Shown here: one piece after another, positions 1-6,308 of the stretch
Layout of the letters: every line of letters begins with the position of its first letter
Position numbering within the stretch: the first letter of the stretch is position 1
DNA from: Lachnospiraceae bacterium
GTDB lineage: Bacteria; Bacillota_A; Clostridia; Lachnospirales; Lachnospiraceae
Direction of reading: 5' to 3'
Assembly (NCBI GenBank): GCA_024689605.1
Contig: JAILDD010000123.1
Span: forward strand, 1 to 6,374
DNA: 6,374 nucleotides
Program-made: the position numbers and the translations under genes
The notes under the pieces: generated by a model
Seen by the model: the letters and a program-made list of their open reading frames with translations, nothing else
Told to the model about the DNA's origin: nothing
The model's database searches: none

Positions 1-221
1 ACATCAAAACCTTTGATGGTGGTATCTACTTTAATTACTTCCTGCACAAAAGGTATTCTGAAATGCAGGCCGGGAGTAGCTACGCTGGTGGGCTGACCGA
101 AAGTGCATACGACGCCCTGCTGGGATTCCGATATGGTATAAATGCCTGAAAGGCAGGTTATAGCTATCAGAACGCAGACAATCACAGCGATCACTATTGA
201 TAGTATCTTGCTTTTTTTCAT
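1..221 (-). CDS. SPFH/band-7 (HflC/HflK-like) membrane protein, N-terminal part, cut by the window edge
   Basis: This is the first 73 codons of a minus-strand gene whose 3' end lies left of the window. The protein opens with a short basic start (MKKSK), then a hydrophobic segment at about residues 6-25 that would anchor it in the membrane. A band-7 start follows: Q35-GVVCTFGQP, then PGLHFRIPFVQ at 50-60 and VDTTI at 65-69. The GVV..FG.P and PGLHF.IPFV.. pattern is typical of SPFH proteins such as HflC, HflK and stomatins. In the family these form large membrane rings, often around the FtsH protease. The missing remainder prevents a choice between HflC, HflK and a generic stomatin-like protein. 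The start ATG (219-221) has an AAAGGA-type ribosome binding site just upstream (about 229-237). The gene diverges from glnS. Confidence 0.8.
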   Translation of the reverse strand, partial: MKKSKILSIVIAVIVCVLIAITCLSGIYTISESQQGVVCTFGQPTSVATPGLHFRIPFVQEVIKVDTTIKGFD

Positions 222-478
222 TTTGATTTTTCCTTTCCGCCGTGTTTTTCCGGCTTTGATCAGGTGTTTCACGCAGACGGATGGCGGTTTTTCTCTGTTA
301 TTGAGCTGAAAGCCGTACCGGCCGTATGACGTACAAGGGATAGGATAACAGAAAATAATAATTTTTTGTATTATTTTTTATTCAACGGCTTTTGAATAGT
401 GGAAAACGGACTTTCTTTGTGATAAGATATTTTAGGTTAAATTTCATTAGTTATATTATTATCAAAGGATAAAAAATC
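222..478. promoter_or_regulatory. Divergent intergenic control region between the SPFH gene and glnS
   Basis: These 257 bases hold no plausible gene and must drive both flanking genes. For glnS the best match I see is TGGAAA (400-405), a 17-base spacer, then TAAGAT (423-428); both boxes match consensus at only 4 of 6 positions. For the SPFH gene, the minus strand has TTGAAT (380-385) and TATTAT (355-360) with a long 19-base spacer. The part from about 350 to 478 is very AT-rich, while 241-340 is more GC-rich. No T-box antiterminator motif or leader terminator is visible ahead of glnS, although many Firmicute aminoacyl-tRNA synthetase genes have one. The glnS ribosome binding site is AAAGGA (464-469), nine bases before the ATG. 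The promoter boxes are weak calls. Confidence 0.35.
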
Positions 479-2179
479 ATGGCAGAAGAGATCATTAACA
501 GCGAAGAAGAAAAAGAGGGGAAAAAATCCCGTAATTTTATTGAAGCAGAGATCGATAAGGATCTGGCAGAGGGTGTCTATGATACCGTGCATACCAGGTT
601 TCCGCCGGAACCCAACGGTTATCTTCATATAGGACACGCAAAATCAATTATCTTAAATTATGGCCTTGCTAAGGAATACGGCGGCAAGTTCAACATGCGT
701 TTTGATGATACGAATCCTACCAAGGAAAAGCCGGAATTTGTAGAGGCTATAAAGGAAGATATCAAGTGGCTTGGCGCTGACTGGGAAGACAGACTTTTCT
801 TTGCGTCTGATTATTTTGACCAGATGTATGAGGCAGCGGTTAAGCTTATAAAAAAGGGAAAGGCATATATTTCCGAGCTTTCTGCAGATGAGATAAAAGA
901 ATACAGAGGTACTCTTACTGAAGCCGGTAAAAATGATCCAAACAGGGACAGGAGCGTAGATGATAATCTTCGTCTCTTTGAGGAAATGAAGGACGGAAAA
1001 CATGCAGACGGCAGTCTTGTGCTCAGGGCTAAGATAGACATGTCCAGCCCTAATATCAATATGAGAGATCCCGTAATATACAGGGTGGCTCATATGACCC
1101 ATCACAATACAGGCGATAAGTGGTGTATTTATCCCATGTATGATTTTGCTCATCCCATTGAGGATGCCATAGAAGGGATAACACATTCCATATGTACTCT
1201 TGAATTTGAAGACCACAGGCCTTTATATAACTGGGTAGTGGAGGAACTGGAGTATCCTCATCCTCCCAGGCAGATAGAGTTTGCAAAGATGTATCTGACC
1301 GGAGTAGTCACCGGAAAGCGTTATATAAAGAAGCTGGTTGAGGACGGCGTAGTGGATGGCTGGGATGACCCCAGGCTAGTATCGGTTGCGGCACTCAGAC
1401 GAAGGGGATATACACCTGAGTCCATCAGAAGGTTCGTGGAACTTTCCGGTGTCAGCAAGGCTAACTCATCATCCGATATGGCAATGCTTGAGTACTGTGT
1501 AAGGGAAGACTTAAAGCTTTCCAGACCCAGGGTTATGGCTGTACTCGATCCGGTAAAGCTCATCATAGATAATTATCCTGAGGGACAGACTGAGATGCTT
1601 ACGGCAGTCAATAATCCCGAGAACGAGGCATTGGGCACAAGGGAGCTTCCTTTCGGACGTGAGCTTTATATCGAAAGAAATGACTTTATGGAAGAGCCGC
1701 CTAAGAAGTATTACAGGCTTTTCCCCGGAAATGAAGTACGTCTCATGAACGCATACTTTGTAAAATGCACCGGCTGCGATAAGGATGAGAACGGAAATAT
1801 AACGGCTGTTCATTGTACTTATGATCCTGAAACCAAGCAGGACGGCAGGGAAGTTGAACGTAAGGTAAAGGGCACCATACACTGGGTAAATGCTTCTACT
1901 GCATTTAAGGCTACAGTAAGACTTTATGAGAGCCTTATTGAAGAGGGCAAGGAAGTTTATGACGAAGAAACCGGCAAGATGAACATAAACGAGAATTCGC
2001 TGACTGTACTTAAGGACTGCTATCTTGAGCCTTCGCTTAAAGAGGCAAAAGCATTTGAATCCTTCCAGTTTGTACGAAACGGATTCTTTACGGTGGATTT
2101 CAGGGACTCAAAGGAAGGGGCACCTGTGTTCAACAGGATAGTCGGGCTTAAGAGTTCATTTAAGCTTCCTGTTCAGTGA
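479..2179 (+). CDS. glnS: Glutaminyl-tRNA synthetase (GlnRS)
   Basis: A class I aminoacyl-tRNA synthetase of 566 residues, close to the 554 of E. coli GlnRS. It charges tRNA-Gln with glutamine using ATP in the cytoplasm. [16 protein letters not shown] at residues 41-56 contains the HIGH motif (50-53). The [13 protein letters not shown] form marks GlnRS rather than bacterial GluRS. RFDDTNP and the WGDDPR-like segment GWDDPR followed by [12 protein letters not shown] are also GlnRS hallmarks. The KMSKS loop is unusual: it reads VTGKR (277-281) where E. coli has VMSKR, keeping the lysine. The C-terminal 200 or so residues, including [20 protein letters not shown] and IHWVNA, match the beta-barrel anticodon-binding region, ending in SSFKLP. 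The gene appears intact. The N terminus is rich in E and K. AAAGGA (464-469) supports the ATG at 479. A DUF2225 gene follows without a terminator, suggesting cotranscription. Confidence 0.97.
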   Translation: MAEEIINSEEEKEGKKSRNFIEAEIDKDLAEGVYDTVHTRFPPEPNGYLHIGHAKSIILNYGLAKEYGGKFNMRFDDTNPTKEKPEFVEAIKEDIKWLGADWEDRLFFASDYFDQMYEAAVKLIKKGKAYISELSADEIKEYRGTLTEAGKNDPNRDRSVDDNLRLFEEMKDGKHADGSLVLRAKIDMSSPNINMRDPVIYRVAHMTHHNTGDKWCIYPMYDFAHPIEDAIEGITHSICTLEFEDHRPLYNWVVEELEYPHPPRQIEFAKMYLTGVVTGKRYIKKLVEDGVVDGWDDPRLVSVAALRRRGYTPESIRRFVELSGVSKANSSSDMAMLEYCVREDLKLSRPRVMAVLDPVKLIIDNYPEGQTEMLTAVNNPENEALGTRELPFGRELYIERNDFMEEPPKKYYRLFPGNEVRLMNAYFVKCTGCDKDENGNITAVHCTYDPETKQDGREVERKVKGTIHWVNASTAFKATVRLYESLIEEGKEVYDEETGKMNINENSLTVLKDCYLEPSLKEAKAFESFQFVRNGFFTVDFRDSKEGAPVFNRIVGLKSSFKLPVQ

Positions 2180-2209
2180 TTGATCATAGCCGAAATTGAT
2201 CGGCAGAAA

Positions 2210-2215
2210 AGAGGA
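2210..2215 (+). promoter_or_regulatory. Ribosome binding site deciding the DUF2225 gene start
   Basis: AGAGGA lies just before the ATG at 2219. The spacing is short (3 bases after the A), but it is the only purine-rich Shine-Dalgarno-like stretch near any candidate start. The alternative in-frame TTG at 2180, directly after the glnS stop, has no such site and would add 13 residues that do not resemble the family's usual beginning. Confidence 0.6.
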
Positions 2216-2218
2216 AAT

Positions 2219-3103
2219 ATGGGTTTACTTGATGGATTAGGTGATCTTGGACTTGGTAATCTGGAAGGGGTTTCTCTTTTTGAGGACAAGAAAGAGGAAG
2301 AGAATAAAAAAACTGAGGTAAAGAAAGAGGAAGTTGTTATAAAGGAAGAGGATTTCCTGTATGACAAGACTTTTGAGTGCCCGGTATGCGGAAACAGGTT
2401 CAAGCAGAGGATGATAAGAGCCGGCAAGGCTAAGCTTTTATCCCAGGACAGAGATCTGCGACCTCTGTATGAGCATATTGATGTTGCAAAGTATGATGTT
2501 ATTCTCTGTTCAAGCTGCGGATATGCTGTCCTGCCCAGGTTTTACGGTTCGCTTCCGAAAACTTACAGGGATCTCATAAGGAAGAACATATCCACAAAGT
2601 TCACGAACCCTAATCTTTCAGGAAGTATAATTACATACAATCAGGCTCTTATCAGGTATAAAATGGCACTGTTGAATGCTGTTGTCCGTCACGGAAAAAA
2701 CAGCGAAAAAGCTTATATCTGTATGAAGACTGCATGGCTGCTCAGGAACATGCAGGATGATCTGGAAAAAAAGAATATTCCCGAAAGCGATAAGCTTAAG
2801 GATATGACATTGTACCGGACTCAGGAGAGGGAATACCTGAAAAATGCCAGGGAGGGATTCCTGAAAGCAAGAGCCGAAGAAGTTCCACCGTATGCGGCCG
2901 GTCCGGGAAGCGATAAGGGTTTGAATACGGCAACCTTGGATTATCTGATCGGTATCCTTGGATTTGAAACCGAGACGGCTGAAGCTGAGTCATACAGGAT
3001 ATTGCAGGAGGTTGTTAATTCCAGTCAGGCTACAAAATTCCAAAAAGAGAATGCTTCGGAAGTGATAGTGGTACTTAAGGAGAAGATTCACAGCGAGGAA
3101 TAA
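2219..3103 (+). CDS. DUF2225 family protein with a zinc-ribbon-like Cys4 domain
   Basis: A 294-residue soluble protein of the uncharacterised DUF2225 family; its function is unknown. It starts with a glycine/leucine-rich segment (MGLLDGLGDLGLGNLEG), followed by a charged E/K-rich linker (22-45). The family core follows: C54-P-V-C57-G, then RAGKAKLL, DRDLRPLYEHID (77-88), YDV and C97-SSC100-GYA. The two CxxC pairs look like a zinc ribbon, and the RxGKxxL...D.DLRP.Y..ID pattern is the recognisable family signature. The rest, from about 130 to 294, looks alpha-helical and could form a TPR-like helical domain; that part is inference. There is no signal peptide or membrane segment. The start at 2219 is preferred over the in-frame TTG at 2180 because it has a ribosome binding site and a family-like N terminus. 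It lies 39 bases after glnS, probably in the same transcript, and ends just before a strong terminator. Confidence 0.88.
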   Translation: MGLLDGLGDLGLGNLEGVSLFEDKKEEENKKTEVKKEEVVIKEEDFLYDKTFECPVCGNRFKQRMIRAGKAKLLSQDRDLRPLYEHIDVAKYDVILCSSCGYAVLPRFYGSLPKTYRDLIRKNISTKFTNPNLSGSIITYNQALIRYKMALLNAVVRHGKNSEKAYICMKTAWLLRNMQDDLEKKNIPESDKLKDMTLYRTQEREYLKNAREGFLKARAEEVPPYAAGPGSDKGLNTATLDYLIGILGFETETAEAESYRILQEVVNSSQATKFQKENASEVIVVLKEKIHSEE

Positions 3104-3109
3104 TAGATT

Positions 3110-3137
3110 AAAAAAACGATCTTTCGATCGTTTTTTT
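3110..3137. terminator. Strong, probably bidirectional intrinsic terminator
   Basis: CGATC (3117-3121) pairs with GATCG (3126-3130) around a TTTC loop. Seven A (3110-3116) on the left pair with seven T (3131-3137) on the right, giving up to a 12 bp stem. On the plus strand the T-run ends the glnS-DUF2225 transcript, 6 bases after the stop codon. On the minus strand the A-run becomes a T-run, so the same hairpin can end the convergent acidic membrane protein gene, whose stop codon is about 34 bases away. Confidence 0.9.
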
Positions 3138-3170
3138 ATTGCTTTACAGCTGTTGATATGAATATGTTTC

Positions 3171-3461
3171 TCAGTCGTTAAAAAACTCTTCCTGTGTTGC
3201 TCCTTCTTCAGACTCATTGTCATCGGAATCATCATCTTCGACTTCATCGTCGCTGTCACTTTCATCCGACTTTGAATCGAGGTTAACATAATCACGTGAG
3301 ATCGCATCATCAAAATCATCAAGATCATCGAAATCATCCAGGTCATCAAGTGCACTTTCCTTTGATTTCTTGTTAAGGAAATAAATAACTGCTGCTGCTA
3401 TACCTGCAACAAGGCCTGCGATTACGAAAAAAACCAATACATTCTTTGTCTTCTTGGACAT
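3171..3461 (-). CDS. Small single-pass membrane protein with a highly acidic repeat tail (unknown function)
   Basis: A 96-residue protein I cannot assign to a named family. A basic start (MSKKTK) leads into a hydrophobic helix at about 8-29 with a GLVAGIAAAVIYF core. Then comes a second basic patch (NKKSK, 30-34) and a tail in which 30 of the last 60 residues are D or E. Residues 38-52 are five tandem [L/F]DD units. The rest of the tail is D/E/S-rich, ending EEFFND. There is no cleavage-site-like sequence or lipobox after the helix, so it is probably an anchored protein rather than a secreted one. Both flanks of the helix are basic, so orientation is unclear. AAAGGAG (minus strand, 3470-3476) eight bases before the ATG is an excellent ribosome binding site and is the main reason to believe the gene. 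The overlapping minus-strand frame at 2990-3355 is a shadow: it lacks this site and crosses the terminator. Confidence 0.85.
   Translation of the reverse strand: MSKKTKNVLVFFVIAGLVAGIAAAVIYFLNKKSKESALDDLDDFDDLDDFDDAISRDYVNLDSKSDESDSDDEVEDDDSDDNESEEGATQEEFFND
3306..3350 (-). repeat. Five tandem copies of a 9-base unit encoding [L/F]DD
   Basis: On the plus strand the units read ATCATCAAA, ATCATCAAG, ATCATCGAA, ATCATCCAG and GTCATCAAG, in perfect 9-base register. Read on the gene strand they give LDD-LDD-FDD-LDD-FDD (residues 38-52). Differences are mostly in the first codon of each unit (Leu or Phe) and at third positions. A repeat like this may vary in copy number between strains. Confidence 0.9.
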
Positions 3462-3469
3462 GATAAAAA

Positions 3470-3476
3470 CTCCTTT
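3470..3476 (-). promoter_or_regulatory. Ribosome binding site of the acidic membrane protein gene
   Basis: AAAGGAG on the minus strand, eight bases before the ATG at 3459-3461. It is a near-consensus site with ideal spacing. It supports this short gene over the overlapping frames. Confidence 0.85.
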
Positions 3477-3649
3477 CGTTTATAGGATTTTATAAGTTGT
3501 TTTTCAAAAAATAATTCTTGTATATTTTAATATAAAAAAAGAAAAAATAAAAGGTTTTTTATACTGATATACTTTAATTGTTCGCCAAGTTATGTTAATA
3601 TATACCCGAATTTAAGAAAAGCTTTGTATAAACTTTTACGGGTGGATAC

Positions 3650-3655
3650 GGGGGA
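3650..3655 (+). promoter_or_regulatory. Ribosome binding site of the TetR gene
   Basis: GGGGGA sits four bases before the ATG at 3660. It is G-rich rather than a classic AGGAGG and the spacing is short. A second ATG at 3656, out of frame, would encode only MYER before a stop. The site favours 3660 over the in-frame TTG (3624) and GTG (3642) upstream. Confidence 0.5.
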
Positions 3656-3659
3656 ATGT

Positions 3660-4265
3660 ATGAACGATAAGTTCTATACACTGAAAAAGGAAAAACAGGA
3701 CACCATGATAAATGGTGCGATGCAGATTTTTGCATTGTGCGGTTATCGGCATGCCAGTACGGATGATATGGTAAAAGCCTCCGGTGTGAGTAAGGGCCTG
3801 TGGTTCCATTATTTTGATACAAAAGCAGGTCTTTATTCATTTGTTGCGGCATATGCGCTTAAGTATGCAATGCTTGAGCTTTCAATGTGCAGCATTGAGG
3901 ATGGCGAGGACTACTTTGATGTAAGGATCAAATTTGAGGTCTGCAAGATGCGGATGATAGATAAGTATCCCTATATGCCGCTTTTTATCTGTGAAGTTTT
4001 AAGGGAAGAGGATCCGGATGTAGAGGATGATATAGCAGACGTGAAGGAAAGATATAATGACATGATGCAGGAGCTCCTGCTTAAGGCTGACTACAGGGCT
4101 CTGCGTAAGTATGATGATTACTATCTGCTTACGGATATGCTTGACTACACAATGGAAGCATTGCTGATGAACGGATACCATTCAGGGAGCTTTTCCAAGG
4201 ATGAGTATCTTTCACAGGTAAAAAAACACATGGATGCAATGAAAAAAGTGATTTACAGGGAATAA
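3660..4265 (+). CDS. TetR/AcrR-family transcriptional regulator, probable regulator of the opp operon
   Basis: A 201-residue DNA-binding regulator. The N-terminal helix-turn-helix is clear: residues 15-31 (TMINGAMQIFALCGYRH) form the first helices, and S33-TDDMVKASGVSKGLWFHYF gives the recognition region, ending near residue 52, with the Y-x-x-F-x-x-K-x-x-L spacing of the family (YFDTKAGLY). The rest (60-201) is helical, rich in acidic and aromatic residues, and would bind a ligand and dimerise; the ligand cannot be read from sequence. Four cysteines lie at 27, 77, 95 and 111. The chosen ATG (3660) puts the HTH at the usual distance from the start. The in-frame TTG at 3624 would add 12 residues and lacks a ribosome binding site. 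oppB starts 14 bases after the stop, so the regulator is probably cotranscribed with the transporter and may repress or activate it. That role is inferred from position. Confidence 0.88.
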   Translation: MNDKFYTLKKEKQDTMINGAMQIFALCGYRHASTDDMVKASGVSKGLWFHYFDTKAGLYSFVAAYALKYAMLELSMCSIEDGEDYFDVRIKFEVCKMRMIDKYPYMPLFICEVLREEDPDVEDDIADVKERYNDMMQELLLKADYRALRKYDDYYLLTDMLDYTMEALLMNGYHSGSFSKDEYLSQVKKHMDAMKKVIYRE

Positions 4266-4279
4266 AGGTTCACAAAAAG

Positions 4280-5209
4280 ATGGACAGTAAGACCGCAGCT
4301 TATATCGTAAAACGAATAATATTGGCAATCGTAACCGTGTGGGTAGTTATCACGGTGACTTTTTTTGTTATGCATGCAGTGCCCGGAGGCCCCTTTTTAG
4401 GTGAAAAAGCTATATCCGAGGCTGCACAGAAAGCTCTTGAAGCTAAGTACGGGCTGGATAAACCTCTTTTTGTCCAGTATGTTACTTATCTGAAGGATAT
4501 CGTAACAAAGTTTGATTTTGGACCATCTCTTAAGCAGAGGGGACGCAATGTTACGGATGTTATTTTTGACGGCATGAAGACTTCTGCTTTTATAGGTCTT
4601 ATTGCTGCTGTTATAGCACTTGCGGCAGGAATCGTATTAGGCTCTGTTGCTGCTCTGAGGAGGAATACCATAATGGACAGGGTGGTAATGGTACTTACTA
4701 CCGCCTTTGTGTCAATGCCGAGTTTTATTATGGGATCGCTGCTTCTTATATTGTTTGCAGTCAAATTTCATGTGTTCCCTGCAAACGGTGCGGCATCAGG
4801 CGGCCTTATCCTTCCGATAATAACATTGTCTTTGTCGCCTATGGCTTATATTACAAGACTTACCAGGTCATCAATGCTTGATGTGCTGGGGCAGGACTAT
4901 ATCCGTACTGCCAAGGCTAAAGGCGTTCCTTATCTCAAGATAATCTTTGGGCACGCCCTTAAGAATTCTCTTTTGCCTGTTATCACTTATTTTGGACCTA
5001 TGCTTGCATATATCGTAACCGGATCTTTGGTTGTGGAGCAGATATTTGCTGTTCCCGGTATAGGTCGTGCTTTTATTACAAGCATTACCGGCCGTGATTA
5101 TCCTATGATAATGGGAACCACGATCATACTTGCTACACTGATAGTAATAATGAATCTGGTGAGTGATATCATGTATAAGATCGTTGATCCCAGGATTACG
5201 CTGGAGTAA
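4280..5209 (+). CDS. oppB: Oligopeptide/dipeptide ABC transporter permease, OppB/DppB type
   Basis: An integral membrane permease of 309 residues, normal for OppB/DppB. It forms the channel of a peptide importer together with OppC. The first membrane segment is at 13-31, followed by PGGPF (35-39), the usual P-G-x-P-F motif of this family. YGLDKPLFVQY (57-67) and FDFGPSL (78-84) match the family's first external region. Five further hydrophobic segments follow between about 100 and 300. The cytoplasmic EAA-type loop that contacts the ATPases is at about 205-235: DYIRTAKAKGVPYLKIIFGH, then ALKNSLLPV. VEQIFAVPGIGR is also typical. The related nickel permease NikB has the same fold, so peptide is the likely but not proven substrate. 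The ribosome binding site is weak (AAAGG at 4264-4268, 11 bases away, overlapping the TetR stop), which suggests translational coupling to the TetR gene. Confidence 0.93.
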   Translation: MDSKTAAYIVKRIILAIVTVWVVITVTFFVMHAVPGGPFLGEKAISEAAQKALEAKYGLDKPLFVQYVTYLKDIVTKFDFGPSLKQRGRNVTDVIFDGMKTSAFIGLIAAVIALAAGIVLGSVAALRRNTIMDRVVMVLTTAFVSMPSFIMGSLLLILFAVKFHVFPANGAASGGLILPIITLSLSPMAYITRLTRSSMLDVLGQDYIRTAKAKGVPYLKIIFGHALKNSLLPVITYFGPMLAYIVTGSLVVEQIFAVPGIGRAFITSITGRDYPMIMGTTIILATLIVIMNLVSDIMYKIVDPRITLE

Positions 5210-5226
5210 GGGTAAAAAGTAACGAT

Positions 5227-6294
5227 ATGGAAGAAAAAAGCAAGAAAAAGTTAACTATGCATATAGATGTGGACGACCTGATCCCTGCAACTGATGAGGA
5301 GAAGGCATATATTGTTCAGATGCGTCCGTCTACCACATTTTTTAAGGATGGCGTAAAGAGGCTTATAAAGAATAAAGTTGCTTTCGTAAGTTTTATTGTT
5401 ATTGTTTTGATCACTTTAGCAGCAATATTTCTGCCTATGGTGTGGCCCTATTCATATGACAGCATGCTTGGAAATATTCCGGGACAGCCTATGGATGCTT
5501 CATTTAATAATCTGAAGCCTTTTCAGTACAGTAATTCTGAAAAAGCAATAATAGAAGCGGGAGAAAGTGTTTTTCCCCATGTGTTCGGAACCGACTCTGC
5601 GGGCCGTGACTATTTTATCCGTATCGTATATGGAACACGTATTTCACTGGCTGTAGGCTTTTTTGCAAGTCTCATCGTGCTGGTTATCGGTCTGACCGTA
5701 GGTGCTGTTTCCGGATACTGCGGCGGCAAGGTGGATCTTTTCATAATGAGGGTGGTGGATATCATCTATTCGCTGCCTGACATGCTTATGGTAATACTTC
5801 TGGCATCGGTGCTTAAGCTGGTACTTGGCACTGCAATAGAGGGAACCATCCTCGAGGCCATAGGATCCAATATCATCAGCCTCTTTATAGTATTTGGTAT
5901 TCTTTACTGGGTTTCCATGGCAAGGCTTATCAGGGGACAGATACTTTCCCTGCGTGAACAGGAATACGTGCTTGCCGCAAGGGCGGCAGGAGCAAAGGGC
6001 GGCTGGATAATCAGCCGGCACCTGCTTCCTAACTGCATGAGCGTTATTTTTATCTCGGTTGCGCTTCAGATACCCAGTGCGATTTTTACGGAAAGTTATC
6101 TTTCATTCATCGGTTTAGGTGTTAATGCGCCTATGCCGTCTCTCGGTTCGCTTGCATCTGATGCTTTAAACGGCATCAGTTCCTATCCATACAGAATGGT
6201 AATACCTGCTATCGTGATCTCGCTTATCGTGCTGTCCCTTAATCTTTTTGGTGACGGACTTCGTGATGCCTTTGATCCGAAGCTCAATACTTAA
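5227..6294 (+). CDS. oppC: Oligopeptide/dipeptide ABC transporter permease, OppC/DppC type
   Basis: The second channel subunit, 355 residues, longer than the roughly 300 of E. coli OppC. The extra length sits in a charged cytoplasmic N-terminal region (1-48), in the external loop after the first membrane segment (51-70), and in a hydrophobic stretch around 195-220. FGTDSAGRDYFIR at 120-132 followed by YGTRISLAVG is the conserved GTD..GRD signature of the OppC family. The cytoplasmic EAA loop is at 245-270: QEYVLAARAAGAKGGWIISRH and LLPN. ESYLSFIGLGV...PSLGS and NLFGDGLRDAFDPK at the end are also hallmarks, and the protein appears complete. The gene starts 17 bases after oppB with only a weak ribosome binding site (AAGGG, 5208-5212), so coupling is plausible. 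OppB and OppC together span the membrane; ATP is supplied by OppD and its partner. Confidence 0.95.
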   Translation: MEEKSKKKLTMHIDVDDLIPATDEEKAYIVQMRPSTTFFKDGVKRLIKNKVAFVSFIVIVLITLAAIFLPMVWPYSYDSMLGNIPGQPMDASFNNLKPFQYSNSEKAIIEAGESVFPHVFGTDSAGRDYFIRIVYGTRISLAVGFFASLIVLVIGLTVGAVSGYCGGKVDLFIMRVVDIIYSLPDMLMVILLASVLKLVLGTAIEGTILEAIGSNIISLFIVFGILYWVSMARLIRGQILSLREQEYVLAARAAGAKGGWIISRHLLPNCMSVIFISVALQIPSAIFTESYLSFIGLGVNAPMPSLGSLASDALNGISSYPYRMVIPAIVISLIVLSLNLFGDGLRDAFDPKLNT

Positions 6295-6300
6295 GGAGGA
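6293..6300 (+). promoter_or_regulatory. Strong ribosome binding site of oppD overlapping the oppC stop codon
   Basis: AAGGAGGA starts within the oppC TAA and lies eight bases before the ATG at 6309. It is a consensus site, much stronger than those ahead of oppB and oppC, so the ATPase may be translated more independently. Confidence 0.85.
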
Positions 6301-6308
6301 AAAAACAG

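Larger units (their letters stand above)
3462..3659. promoter_or_regulatory. AT-rich divergent control region between the acidic protein gene and the TetR gene
   Basis: No gene is visible here. For the minus-strand gene, TTGAAA (minus strand, 3502-3507), a 17-base spacer and TATAAA (3479-3484) form a good promoter match. However, transcription would then start within or right next to the ribosome binding site (3470-3476), so a second box further upstream may be the real one. For the TetR gene, TTGTTC (3578-3583), 17 bases and TATACC (3601-3606) are a weak candidate. An imperfect inverted repeat near the TetR start (3604-3643) could be an operator; it is described in the findings. Confidence 0.35.

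Noticed and set aside
222..478. T-box riboswitch ahead of glnS
   Set aside because: No GGTGG-x-ACC antiterminator sequence and no leader terminator are visible, although the gene type made it worth looking for.
653..1216. 187-residue minus-strand open frame inside glnS
   Set aside because: It lies opposite the clearly coding glnS frame, has no family features, and is a shadow frame.
2180..2218. In-frame extension of the DUF2225 gene from a TTG right after the glnS stop
   Set aside because: No ribosome binding site for that TTG, and the added residues do not look like the family start. The ATG at 2219 has AGAGGA upstream.
2990..3355. 121-residue minus-strand open frame
   Set aside because: It crosses the bidirectional terminator, overlaps the end of the DUF2225 gene, and lies out of frame with the well-supported 96-residue gene. 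Its Met/Ile-rich sequence is the shadow of the GAT repeat.
3639..3655. Possible T-box-like motif (GGGTGG then ATACGGGGG)
   Set aside because: It lacks the matching terminator/antiterminator stems and a specifier region, and it precedes a TetR gene rather than an amino acid related gene.
3624..3659. In-frame extension of the TetR gene from TTG
   Set aside because: No ribosome binding site, and the HTH sits at normal distance from the ATG at 3660.
5644..6021. 125-residue minus-strand open frame inside oppC
   Set aside because: Opposite a conserved permease, no ribosome binding site seen, and composition typical of an antisense shadow.
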